This document shows positions 1 through 9,247 of a DNA stretch of 64,000 nt, in pieces. Source of the DNA: Trifolium pratense (taxonomy: Eukaryota > Streptophyta > Magnoliopsida > Fabales > Fabaceae); assembly GCF_020283565.1 (NCBI RefSeq), contig NC_060065.1, forward strand, positions 26,834,409-26,898,408. The letters are read 5' to 3'. Below the pieces are notes generated by a model. It worked only from the letters and a program-made list of their open reading frames with translations, did no database searches and had not been told where the DNA came from. Position 1 is the stretch's first letter. Every line of letters starts with the position of its first letter. A program made the translations under genes and the position numbers.

Positions 1-1156
1 TCTGGTGTTGTTGGTCACTTGGAATCATGTAATGGAAATTAAAATTCTAGCCGCTGTCATATGAGTGGCATGTTAATAAAGTAATTTGCCTAGGAATTTT
101 GATGATAGAGTGAACATTATTATTGTATGCTGAGTTTAAATTTTCAATTGATTTCAATTTTGAATTTCAACATTTTCTTATTGTGTTGTTTTTGAACAGG
201 TTGCTCGAGAATTAGATATGATGTGGAAGAGAAAAATGACATAATTTTTATTGGCTATGCCTCTCATATGGTTAAATGTTCCATTGAAGACCCTTAAGTC
301 TAAATCCTATTGGCTACATAGTTTCAATTATATGTTGCCTCGATAGGCTTTAATTAAATGTTTCTTTGATGACCCATAAGTCTAATTCTTATTGGCTATA
401 CATGATGACCCTTATTAGATGTTACCTCTATGACCTTTAAGTTCAATTCTTATTGGTTATATAAATTCGGTTAATGTTGTCTCGATGACCCTTATTACAT
501 GTTGACTCGATGACTCATAACTCCAATTTTTATTGTCTATAAAACTTTGATTAAATGTTCTCTTGATGACCTTAAGTCCAATTAATATTGGCATTATAAA
601 TTTGGTTAATTGTTGACTTGATGATCTCTATATCCCATTGCTGCTGACGAAATAAATTTGGAAATGGTTAAATGGTTCCTCGGTGACAGTGCAATCTACA
701 CCTGAAGGCAAGTAACTATTTTTAGTATCCATCTGTCGAAAGACCTTGTTTGACATCAATATTTTGAATTAGACCCATACTTCATACTTTGCAAAGTGCG
801 ATAGCTTTCTCAAAAGATTTTCTATCGGTTGAATTATGAGCATCGTGGTTAAATGTTGCCTTGATGACTTAGATTAAGATTGAACAATTATGAGACACTG
901 ATTATAGTCGTAGTCGATTGCAAGTAGCACCAATTGCTAGCTAAATTCGGATCACTCATTTTAATATAGGGCAAGTAACAATTTTTTTCGATTTACAAAG
1001 GAGTAGAAGATCGAATCCAGAACCTCATACATACTATCCAAAATTTTCACCACTAAACCAAATCTAATGACTTTGAGCATGTAACAATCTTTTAATGAAG
1101 CATGTCATGTTAGGGTTTTTTTTTTCAACGGTTAATGAGAATGATTAGTAATTAAC
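1..1156. other. Intergenic, with degenerate tandem repeat
   Basis: No gene is visible. From about 240 to 690 a loosely conserved unit of roughly 60-70 bp recurs; each copy combines a phrase like 'gatgacccttaagtc' with 'attcttattggctata' and a 'ggttaaatgttgcctcgatga' block. The copies are too diverged to set one exact unit. Around 960-1075 there is a tRNA-promoter-like phrase ('gatcgaatccagaacct'), possibly SINE debris. The rest is AT-rich and featureless to me. Confidence 0.5.
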
Positions 1157-1398
1157 TGTCAATAGGTTTAATGTTTTAATGGCAAATTCAAATGCTATGC
1201 ATTTGTAACTATTATTTTGGCAATAGTAACTACTATTAATTAGTATATATTGTATAATAAATGTAGATATGACAGCTACAGATTTATATGGCTGATTCAA
1301 ATGTAATTACATTGTATTTATATGGGATTTCTCCTTGAGGAGAAGATACAATTTTCAGATCAAAACTTCTATGAGTCTAACATTCTTTGAGTTAAACA
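1157..1398 (+). repeat. 5' LTR of the decayed copia element
   Basis: It starts TGTCAATAGG and ends ...AACA directly before the PBS-like 'tggtaccag' at 1399. It is about 26 bp longer than the 3' copy, the extra sequence lying near its end, so the exact end could instead be 1382. Confidence 0.75.
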
Positions 1399-2054
1399 TG
1401 GTACCAGTCTAGGTTCCGATCCAAATTCTAGTCTGAGTTCTTTAGCAGTGTCTTTCACCCTTAGTCAAGATTCTCGGTATTTTTTTTCTTTTCTGGATTA
1501 TTTCTTTTTCAAACTAGATTGTCATCTTGCGTGTTCAATTTTCTTCGATTCAATGTCGATAGAGAAGCATGATTTTTCATGGTCCGCCTTAATAGGAAAA
1601 ACTATTCATCTTGGGAATTCCAGTTCTCGTTATATGCCCAAGGAAAAGATTTGTGAGATCATGTTGATGACACAACTCCTGCCCCTGACAAAGACAAAGA
1701 TAAGGATGCACATGCCAAATGGAAAACCAAAGATGCTCAGGTCATGACCTGGATCACCAGTTCGGTTGATCCCAACATTGTTCTGAACCTTCACCCTTAC
1801 AAGACTGCAGCAACAATGTGGGCTTACTTGAAGAAAATCTACGGTCAGAACAATGCAGCCCGTAGATTCCAGCTTGAGCACGACATGGCTAATTTTAAAT
1901 AGGATAGTCTCTCTATATCTGATTTTTACTCTCAATTCATGAACCTTTGGGCTGAATACACTGATATAGTTTATTCAAATTTGGGTGTTGATGGACTAAG
2001 TGCAGTATAAAAAGTTCATGACACTACGAAAGAGATCAATTTCATAAATTTCTT

Positions 2055-2912
2055 ATGAAATTGAGATATGATTTTGAAGGTATGCACTCTAGTCTAATAA
2101 TGCATATAGACCCAATACCCTCATTGGATGCATGTCTCAATGACCTGTTACGCGAAGAGCAACGCCTTCTTACACAATCAATCCTTGAAGAACAAAAAGC
2201 ATCTACTGTTCCCGTGGCATATGTGGCAAAAGGGAGGTCAAGAAACCACGACATGAGTATCATTCAATGTTTCTGCTGTAAGCGCTCCGGACATTATGCC
2301 TCTAACTGTCCAAACAAATTATGCAATTATTGCAAAAAGGATGGACACATTATTAAAGAGTGTCCAATAAGGCCACCGAAGCGAAATGCAACAGCCTTTG
2401 CAACTTCAGTTGATTCATCTATTCCTACTGCTGTCCAACAAAATACTCATATTGCTGTCCAAACTTTGACCCCTGAAATGGTTCAACAAATGATCATTTC
2501 GGCATTCTCTGCTTTGGGATTCTCAGGTAAATCATGTTCACCCTGGAACTTCGATTCTGGGGCTTCCAATCACATGACCAACAATACTCAATTTCTTAAT
2601 AATATCACCAAATATTCCGGAAATCTCAAGATACATATTGTTGATGGCAATCAATTGCCTATCACAGCAACGGGTGATATTTCTTCAACTCTAAACAATG
2701 TTTTTGTCTCTCCTGGTCTTACTAGTAATCTCATTTCAGTTGGACAGTTATTTGACAATAATTGTAAAGTACAATTCTCAAAATCTGGTTGTCTTGTGCA
2801 GGATCAACACTCAGGGATGACAATACATCAAATTCTTTTCAAGAGTTCTTGCAATATAATGGGATTATATCTCAAAGATCATGTCCCTCAACTCCCCAAC
2901 AAAATGGGGTAG
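2055..2912 (+). pseudogene. Copia gag C-terminus and protease fragment
   Basis: An open stretch of 286 codons. Two CCHC zinc knuckles are visible in tandem (about residues 72-86 and 91-105: CFCCKRSGHYASNCP, then CNYCKKDGHIIKECP). A copia aspartic-protease active-site motif (DSGASNHM, about residue 167) follows, and the frame closes shortly after. Gag normally binds RNA in virus-like particles and the protease cuts the polyprotein. Upstream gag sequence from about 1660 is in broken frames, and sequence after 2912 joins abruptly to the end of reverse transcriptase, so no functional polyprotein remains. Confidence 0.85.
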
Positions 2913-2914
2913 CA

Positions 2915-3698
2915 TTTTTTTAAATCAACAAAAGTATATTAAGGATCTTGTGCAACTTGTTGGACTCACAAATTCAAACATTGTTGACACTCCCATGAAA
3001 GTTAATGTTAAATATCGTTGAGATGAAGGTGAACTTCTTGATGATCCAACTCTTTATCGCGTCTCATTTATGTAACAATTACTCGCCCAGATATTTTTTT
3101 CGCTGTGCACACTGTAAGTAGGTTCATGCAAGCACCACAACATTTACATTTTTCAGCAGTGCAGTGTATCATTAAGTACCTCCTTGGCACATCAAGACGT
3201 GGTTTGTTTTTTCCTAATGATTCGACACTCCAACTTCAAGCATATAGTGATGTTGATTGGGCTGGTTGTCCGGACACAAGGAAGTCTACTACTGGCTGAT
3301 GTATGTTCCTAGGAAATGCTGCTATTTCCTGGAAGTGTAAGAAACAAGATTCAGTTTCAAAGTCATCCACTGAAGCAGAATATCGTGCAATGTCTGCTGC
3401 TTGTTCTGAAATAGTATGATTGCGCGGTCTTCTAACAGAACTTGGATTCTCTTAAGCACAACCAACTTCATTGCACGCTGAAAATACTACTAGTGCTATA
3501 CAAATTGCAGCAAATCCAGTTTATCATGAACGAACTATGCACATCGAGGTTGATTGTCACTCTATCCAAGAAGCCTATGATCGCAGAATCATCAATCTAC
3601 CACATGTCTCCACATCAGATCAGACAGCTGACATCTTCACTAAATCATTGACACGTCAGCGACACAATTTTATGGTTAGCAAATTGATGCATTTGTAA
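2915..3698 (+). pseudogene. Copia reverse transcriptase end and RNase H remnant
   Basis: In shifting frames one can read the C-terminal copia RT phrase (...TPMKVN), then RNase H landmarks: 'YSDVDWAGCPDTRKSTTG' near 3246-3299, 'SSTEAEYRAM' near 3365, and the terminal 'HIEVDCH...DIFTKSL' near 3540-3650. Stops or frameshifts near 3020, 3075, 3299 and 3418 show decay. It lies just before the purine tract and 3' LTR, the normal place for RNase H in Ty1/copia elements. Confidence 0.85.
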
Positions 3699-3726
3699 CT
3701 GTTATTTTAGCAAATTTGAGGGGGGA

Positions 3727-3942
3727 TGTCAATAAGTTTAATGTCTTAATGGCAAATTCAAATGCTATGCATTTGTAACTGGTATTTTGGCAATAGTAAC
3801 TACTATTAATTAATATATATTGTATATTAAATGTAGATATGACAGCTACAGATTTATTGAGCTGATTCAAATGTAATTACATTGTATTTATATGAGATTT
3901 CTCCTTGAGAAGAAGATACAGTTTTCATATCAAAGTTTAACA
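3727..3942 (+). repeat. 3' LTR of the decayed copia element
   Basis: It starts TGTCAATAAG after a purine tract and ends ...TTTAACA, followed by the duplicated target TTAAC. It is colinear with the 5' LTR apart from substitutions and the short deletion. Confidence 0.85.
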
Positions 3943-4267
3943 TTAACAACTTACCTGAATAAGTTTTTTTTTTCTTTCAGTTTATGTGTCAATGAAAGCA
4001 TTGGCCCACCCCCACCTCTAACCAATTCAAGTGCATATCAATCAGAAGATGATATATAGAACAAAGCAACCAAGGTCTCTCTGCTCTTCTTCCTTTACAC
4101 TTCTTAATTGGTTTTTGCATGTGGGTCTAAACCAACAACCATATCAAACATGATCTATTGACTCCTCTGTTTGCTTGTTCTTTTCCCCATCAACACTGCC
4201 TTGATTTCATGCGTTATTGCTAAGATGTTATGGCCCCATTCCAAACACTTTAACGGCACAAGGTGTC

Positions 4268-5016
4268 ATATTTTTTAAAAGCTAAATTACACTTTTATTT
4301 TTTTTAACTTAATTTTAGATTTTATTTTTGTCCTTTAAATTATTTTTGTATTGTCAAAATTATTTTTTAATAAAAAAACTACCTCTTTGTGAGAGGAAAA
4401 GTAAGAAATGCATGTATGGAAATGCATGTAAGTTTTGTCCTTTTTTTGGACAAAACTTACATGCATTTCCATACATGCATTTTTTACTTTTCCACTCACA
4501 AAGAGGTGGTTATTTGTGTTTTTTCATTTTGAAAAAATAAAAGAAAATTATTTTTTAATAAAAAAACTACCTCTTTGTGAGAGGAAAAGTAAGAAATGCA
4601 TGTATGGAAATGCATGTAAGTTTTGTCCTAATTTTTTTTATAAATATTGAACATTTAAGTTGATAGGACATAGCGATATAAACGCAAGAGCTGGGATTTA
4701 AATCCTGGATATTCCATTTGTTCGTCTTTAAGTTGCAATTTTTAGCCACTAAACTACTTGACAAAAAAAAATTATAAATATTGAAAAAATTTATCTTTAA
4801 GTTATATAAAGCTTAGACAATTTAAGAAACTAAAATGTTCAATATTCATAATATAAGGGATTTAAATGAAACGAAAAAAATTTAAGAGACAAATCATGTA
4901 ATGTTTTTAGTTAAAAGGACCAAAGTGAAACAATAAAATTTAAAGACGAAAGTAAAATTTAAAATTAATTTAGGGAACAAAAATATAATTTATCCCTTTT
5001 AAAAAGATATACCATG
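4268..5016. repeat. TIR/fold-back element with three copies of a 65-bp module
   Basis: Imperfect terminal inverted repeats: the left end 'ttttaaaagctaaattacac' faces the right end, whose complement reads 'tttttaaaagggataaatta'. Both continue into a related tract with 'ttagattttatttttgtcctttaaat'-like sequence. Inside, a module of about 65 bp ('ctacctctttgtgagaggaa...gtaagttttgtcc') occurs at 4379-4443, inverted at 4446-4508, and again direct at 4567-4630. A tRNA-like 'gggatttaaatcctgg' phrase lies at 4694-4709. Probably a non-autonomous DNA element; the class is uncertain because I could not fix a target duplication. Confidence 0.6.
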
Positions 5017-5295
5017 TACTTTGGTCTCATTTTAAACATTTCACTTGACTAATAGATCCTGATTAAGGCTTTGGCTAACATGAAAGAGTGAGACAAGTGG
5101 TGCACCACTTGTCAATCTCTCGATAACGAATATACATTTTACAAAATCCACAATTGGATTGAAAGTTTATATCATATAGATTCTTGATACAAATTTTTAA
5201 AGAAATTAAAAATCATTTGATATGTTATTGAGACTCATCAATATTAACAGTTTATGAAGTTTTATTGAATACCGTTAATTTTGGTCGGTCTCAAG
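5017..5295. other. Intergenic spacer
   Basis: AT-rich sequence between the fold-back element and the nested LTR elements. I see no gene or clear repeat structure. Confidence 0.4.
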
Positions 5296-5300
5296 AAAAC

Positions 5301-5569
5301 TGTTAAGAATCATGGAATCGAAGGGATAAAGATCATAGATGTCGGCAAGATAGAGTGCATAAGAGTATTCATGAGGAAGATACTCATAGAAATTCATATT
5401 GAATGAATATATATTGATAAAAGAATGAGTAAAATGTACAATAGAGTAGTTTATTTATAGGACTATTTGGAGTAACTAACTCCAAACTACTAACTTTCTA
5501 ATCTCCTAACCAACTTGGTAACCTATCAACTAACTCTAGTTGATTAACTAACTAGCTATATTCTTAACA
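5301..5569 (-). repeat. 3' LTR of the non-autonomous element
   Basis: Bounded by TGTTAAGAAT and ATTCTTAACA. Compared with the split 5' copy it shows a handful of substitutions and a 3-bp length change, so this element is older than the Tat element inside its partner LTR. Confidence 0.88.
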
Positions 5570-6737
5570 GCCTCCCTCAAATTCAACATTGGAAAATTTT
5601 CTAATTTGAGTTTGAATTACAATGCTAAACCCAAATAACAAAGAAACAAAACCATTGAATAACCATTGCTCACTTTAAATTGATGTGAACCAATGAATAC
5701 CAAGAACTAACATAAATTTGCACAACTAGTCAGACATCTCCTTAAAACCACCAGATGAGATACCTTTGACAATAATGGAGAATTGTTGATCTAGTTTTGC
5801 AACCTCACTTAGAATTCACTGCTTTTCTTCCAAGTTAGATCAGCTCAGTGTTATAGACTCATTACTTCCAATCATAAAGCTATCACTCAAATTGCTTTAT
5901 TTGAACTTGCACTAAAGAATCCTACTAAGTCACTTTAGGTGGGTAACAATCTCCACTGTAGTGTAGCAGCAACAAAGAGTGACAACAAACAATTTGTAGC
6001 CCTCATCAAGCCAAAATAATCTTCATAAGCACAACACTATCTTGATCAATCTGCCACTGAAAACAACTTTGATGCTCCATCTTTTCAAAAATACCAAGTC
6101 ACATCTAATTTTGCAAAGATTCAATTCAAAATTCTGGTCTCAAAGGTTTCTCAATGCAGAAATTGACACAGTAATTGTTGAGTAAAAATCATAGAAAAAT
6201 TGATACAAAATATAGGGAATGCATCTGAGTTCTGGAAGCAGAATTCTTTGTAGCAACATCTCATAGCTTATCATATGCCACAACCAATATGAACTTGTAC
6301 CAATTAGTGTTCAACATGTTGCACAACCAAAACTGAACAATTGTGTAGGACTGACTTCTATATTATAATAGCCTCCCTCAAACTCATAGTAAGAGAATTC
6401 TTAGTATGAGTTTGGAAAACAAAAACCAAACAGAAAATGACAAAAGCATCAGCAATTGCAACTGCCAGGATTATAGAAACTGCATCAACATTCTCCCCCT
6501 TAGCTGCAGAAAATCAACCTCAAAATGGTTGAATCTCAAGAACTCCAAATACGCATCATTTTCAAAACAGAACAATGGCCTTGCTATTTGGTTTCTTTCT
6601 TGCAAATTCCATATTACAACAGCAACACCACATAGTCAGTCATCAGAAAAATACCGCTCAAAATTTTCTTCAATCTTCATATAAGAGCAACTTGACCCCA
6701 AATAAACCAATTGAAAGCACAAAAACTAAAGGATTAC

Positions 6738-7517
6738 TCATGTAATTCTAAAAATGACTAAGCATGAGAAAGAACAATTGGTTGAAATAAGAAAGGGAAA
6801 ATTGTTTTTCGAAGTTCCACCGGGATCGAAAGGGAAGAGTGAAATTGAATCGAAAATTGACGAAAATGAGAGCATAATAGCATAACTGTAAATCTCTAAC
6901 ATAATTCCACCGGGATCAAAATCAACGATGCACTCATCATGTAGTTCGAAAGGCCAAACCTGATTGTTGTTTGCGGTGCTACTGATATGTTGTTTATGTT
7001 TTCCGACGTAGAACCAAGAAGCGAAAGGCCTTATGGCGGCAATACCGTAAACAGATCCATAGCATAGCGGAACTCTACCTTTGATAAGATTCCCCGACTT
7101 CTTGATTTCTGCAGAAACGCCAAACTCAGATTTGCATTCGTTCAATCCTTTGATTGCTTCAGAAACCACAACTTTAGAATCAAGATTCTTCGATTTCTCG
7201 TCGTATTCCGAAGCTGCAAACGCAGATTTATTGTTGCAACTTGAAGCAACAAGAACACATGCAATTTCCCCGATCTTGATGGTGAATCCATCAATTGTTG
7301 GCTTGATTGGAGTGATTGAAGCGAATTGAACGGCGAAAAAATCTGAATTCCCAAAACTGCCAAAACAAATGTGATTGCAGATTGTTGAAGATTGAGCTTC
7401 TGATGCAGAAACCTCCATAGCTACATCATGAGAAAGAGCTTCATCTTCATCAATGGCTGAATCGAAATCGGCAGCGGAATCTTCATCTTCATCCCTTAGG
7501 TATCGCTCTGATACCAT
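6738..7517 (-). CDS. Unrecognised ORF starting at the LTR/PBS junction
   Basis: An uninterrupted frame of about 259 codons from the ATG at 7517-7515, which overlaps the LTR end and runs straight through the primer-binding site (protein starts MVSERYLRDEDEDS). A further in-frame ATG lies upstream in the LTR at 7529. The N-terminus is strongly acidic. Two similar FDPGG phrases occur in the C-terminal third (near 6910 and 6820). I do not recognise gag or any enzyme motif. It could be a captured gene fragment, a diverged gag, or a chance frame; its position as the first ATG of the expected LTR transcript favours translation. No stop interrupts it, unlike most surrounding repeat sequence. Confidence 0.4.
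   Translation of the reverse strand: MVSERYLRDEDEDSAADFDSAIDEDEALSHDVAMEVSASEAQSSTICNHICFGSFGNSDFFAVQFASITPIKPTIDGFTIKIGEIACVLVASSCNNKSAFAASEYDEKSKNLDSKVVVSEAIKGLNECKSEFGVSAEIKKSGNLIKGRVPLCYGSVYGIAAIRPFASWFYVGKHKQHISSTANNNQVWPFELHDECIVDFDPGGIMLEIYSYAIMLSFSSIFDSISLFPFDPGGTSKNNFPFLISTNCSFSCLVIFRIT
7505..7516 (-). promoter_or_regulatory. Primer-binding site (initiator-Met type)
   Basis: The minus strand reads TGGTATCAGAGC directly after the 5' LTR end at 7517. This 12-base match to the plant initiator-tRNA-Met 3' end fixes the orientation of the element. Confidence 0.9.
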
Positions 7518-7600
7518 GTTAAGAATCATGGAATCGAAGGGATAAAGATCATAGATGTCGGCAAGATAGAGTGCATAAGAGTATTTATGAGGAAGATACT

Positions 7601-8060
7601 TGATCTTAACTGTTGATCAGAACAGGTAGAAGGCCAGCTGGAAGTCCGTTGAGCAGGTGGTAGGCAGCAATCCGAGCAGATGATCCACGGAGGGGGGGGG
7701 GTTGTACCTGCAGGTGCTCCGATGCCAAAGTCAGACAAGGAATAGAGAGCAAAAGAGATACTAGAGAGAAGTTAGAGAGAGAGAGAGTAATTGTGATAAT
7801 GAATAGTGTTCTACCTTGCTCTCCCATGAGGGAGAGTATTTATAGCCCCCAGCTCTGGGCCAAAGGTCCTCTTAGTGGGCTGGATTAGCCAAGGCCCATT
7901 AAGAGGGACTGCCAAGATATTACCCTTAGATAGTGGGTAGAATAGTAATTTTACCCTATCTTGGTTGAGAGGTTGTGTCATGCTGACATGGAGGTGATTG
8001 GGCAAGTCATGTGGACTTTGTGAGGGTCTAGGTGGACTAGCATTAGTCTAGTCCAGAACA
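7601..8060 (-). repeat. 3' LTR of the Tat element
   Basis: On the minus strand it runs TGTTCTGG...AAGATCA. A TATA-like CTATAAATA lies at about 7835-7844. It contains a short GA microsatellite and a run of ten G that differ in length from the other LTR. Confidence 0.93.
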
Positions 8061-8073
8061 GGAGCCCCCCAAG
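8061..8073 (-). promoter_or_regulatory. Polypurine tract of the Tat element
   Basis: The minus strand reads CTTGGGGGGCTCC immediately before the 3' LTR. The same tract precedes the LTR at 60261 in the related element, which supports common descent. Confidence 0.88.
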
Positions 8074-8462
8074 TCGTTGCTCCTAGGCATAGGAGTGATG
8101 ACTTTAGATGTGTGCCCAAGTGCAAAAGGAAATTTCCTTGCAACCTCTCTTGAACAAATGTGGACGAGGAACTTGCTCGTCAAGGCCTTGCTCGTAGCAA
8201 GTATCTGCAATGTTTTGCTCGAATCGATTTTTCGAGGAGATGATTTTCAAGAAAGAATCTTTACTTGTTGGTATGTTGCTCGTTGCTATGACAAGGAAGT
8301 TAGCAACGAGGGGGTTTTATTGCTCGTTACTGTGACGAGGAGGTTAGTAACGAGGAGGTTTTATTGCTGGGAATGCGAAAGGGCGCATTTACTGCTTTGA
8401 TTTTTACGAGGGAGTGTAAGGACCATTGGATCAAAGCGTCTCTTCACTTTCCTGGCTTGATC

Positions 8463-8470
8463 TATATAAT
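8463..8470 (+). promoter_or_regulatory. TATA box of the antisense accessory gene
   Basis: TATATAAT within 'gatctatataatagagg'. It is followed at a normal distance by a pyrimidine-rich leader (8490-8581) that ends in a consensus splice donor (CAAG/GTAATT at 8581/8582). This implies transcription starting near 8495, opposite to the retroelement. Confidence 0.65.
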
Positions 8471-8689
8471 AGAGGAGAGTGAATTTCATTTTTACTTTTC
8501 ACTCTCTCTCTTCAATTGTGAATCTCTCTGAAGTTTCAACTTACTAGTCAAATCGTTCTTCAGATTTTCTTCATATTCAAGGTAATTCTTCTAAATTTCG
8601 TTATTTAGATCTATTTTTTGTTGTTCCTGCCCAGCTTTGGGCGTTTTTACATGAAGAATGTATGAATTTATGAACATTAGGATGAATGT

Positions 8690-9085
8690 GCCGGGCACCT
8701 TCTGAACTTGGTACCGGGGAGCTTTCCTCCCCTTTGAAACTCTAGGTTAGATAACTAGTGACGGGGAGCCTATCTCCCCGTTTCAAACTTTAGATAGTTT
8801 ATTTAAGTGACGGGGAGCCTATCTCCCCGTTTCAAACTTTAGATAGTTTGAATATGCCGGAGAGCTTGTCTCCCCTTTTTTAACTTAGAACATTTTTTGA
8901 TGAAAATTTATTGCTTAAATTTCATGCTGGGGAGCTTAACTCCCCGTCCTTAATTTAAGAATTCTCATGAAATTTGTTGTTTAAATTTCATGCCGGGGAG
9001 CTTACCTCCCCGTCTTTAACTTAGAAGTTTTGAGGAAATTTCGTTATACAGCCTTAGTGTCGGGGAGCCTACCTCCCCGTTTTTG
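8690..9085 (+). repeat. Tandem array with GGGGAG...CTCCCC hairpin cores
   Basis: About seven units of 48-70 bp. Each has a core GGGGAGCnnnnnCTCCCCG, then 'tttaacttag'-like and 'aaatttcatg'-like blocks. Two units (starting 8760 and 8809) are nearly identical. The array lies entirely inside the predicted 5'UTR intron of the antisense gene. Tandem repeats in the 3' region are known in Ogre/Tat elements. Confidence 0.75.
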
Positions 9086-9247
9086 CCTGGCTTACCCTCC
9101 TCGGTTTGATTTTGATTGCCATTTGAAAAGGGCTTTGGTCGGGGACAGCGTCCTCGTCCTATCTTGCGCCCTTTCACTTGAATTGCGGTGAAAGGGTGGA
9201 TTTGGTCATCGAATTCACTTTGTTTTTACTGCATTTCAGGTTTTAAA

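Larger units (their letters stand above)
1157..3942 (+). mobile_element. Decayed, internally deleted Ty1/copia retrotransposon
   Basis: Two similar LTRs begin TGTCAATA at 1157 and 3727. The duplicated target TTAAC sits at 1152-1156 and 3943-3947. A primer-binding site resembling the initiator-Met type ('tggtaccagtctaggttcc') follows the 5' LTR, and a purine tract ('tttgaggggggatgtc') precedes the 3' LTR. The interior holds gag with two zinc knuckles, the start of the protease, then a jump to the end of reverse transcriptase and RNase H. Integrase and most of reverse transcriptase are missing and several stops interrupt the rest. The element is dead; it ranks older than the 7.6-18.6 kb insertion because its LTRs differ by many substitutions and an indel of about 26 bp. 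Confidence 0.9.

Noticed and set aside
7811..8005. 64-codon frame in both Tat LTRs as a gene
   Set aside because: It lies in the LTR, repeats at 18388-18582 simply because the LTRs are copies, and resembles no protein.
9188..9247. Start of the antisense gene at the GTG at 9188
   Set aside because: A splice acceptor (GCATTTCAG) ends at 9239 and an ATG follows at 9248; GTG starts are not expected in plants.
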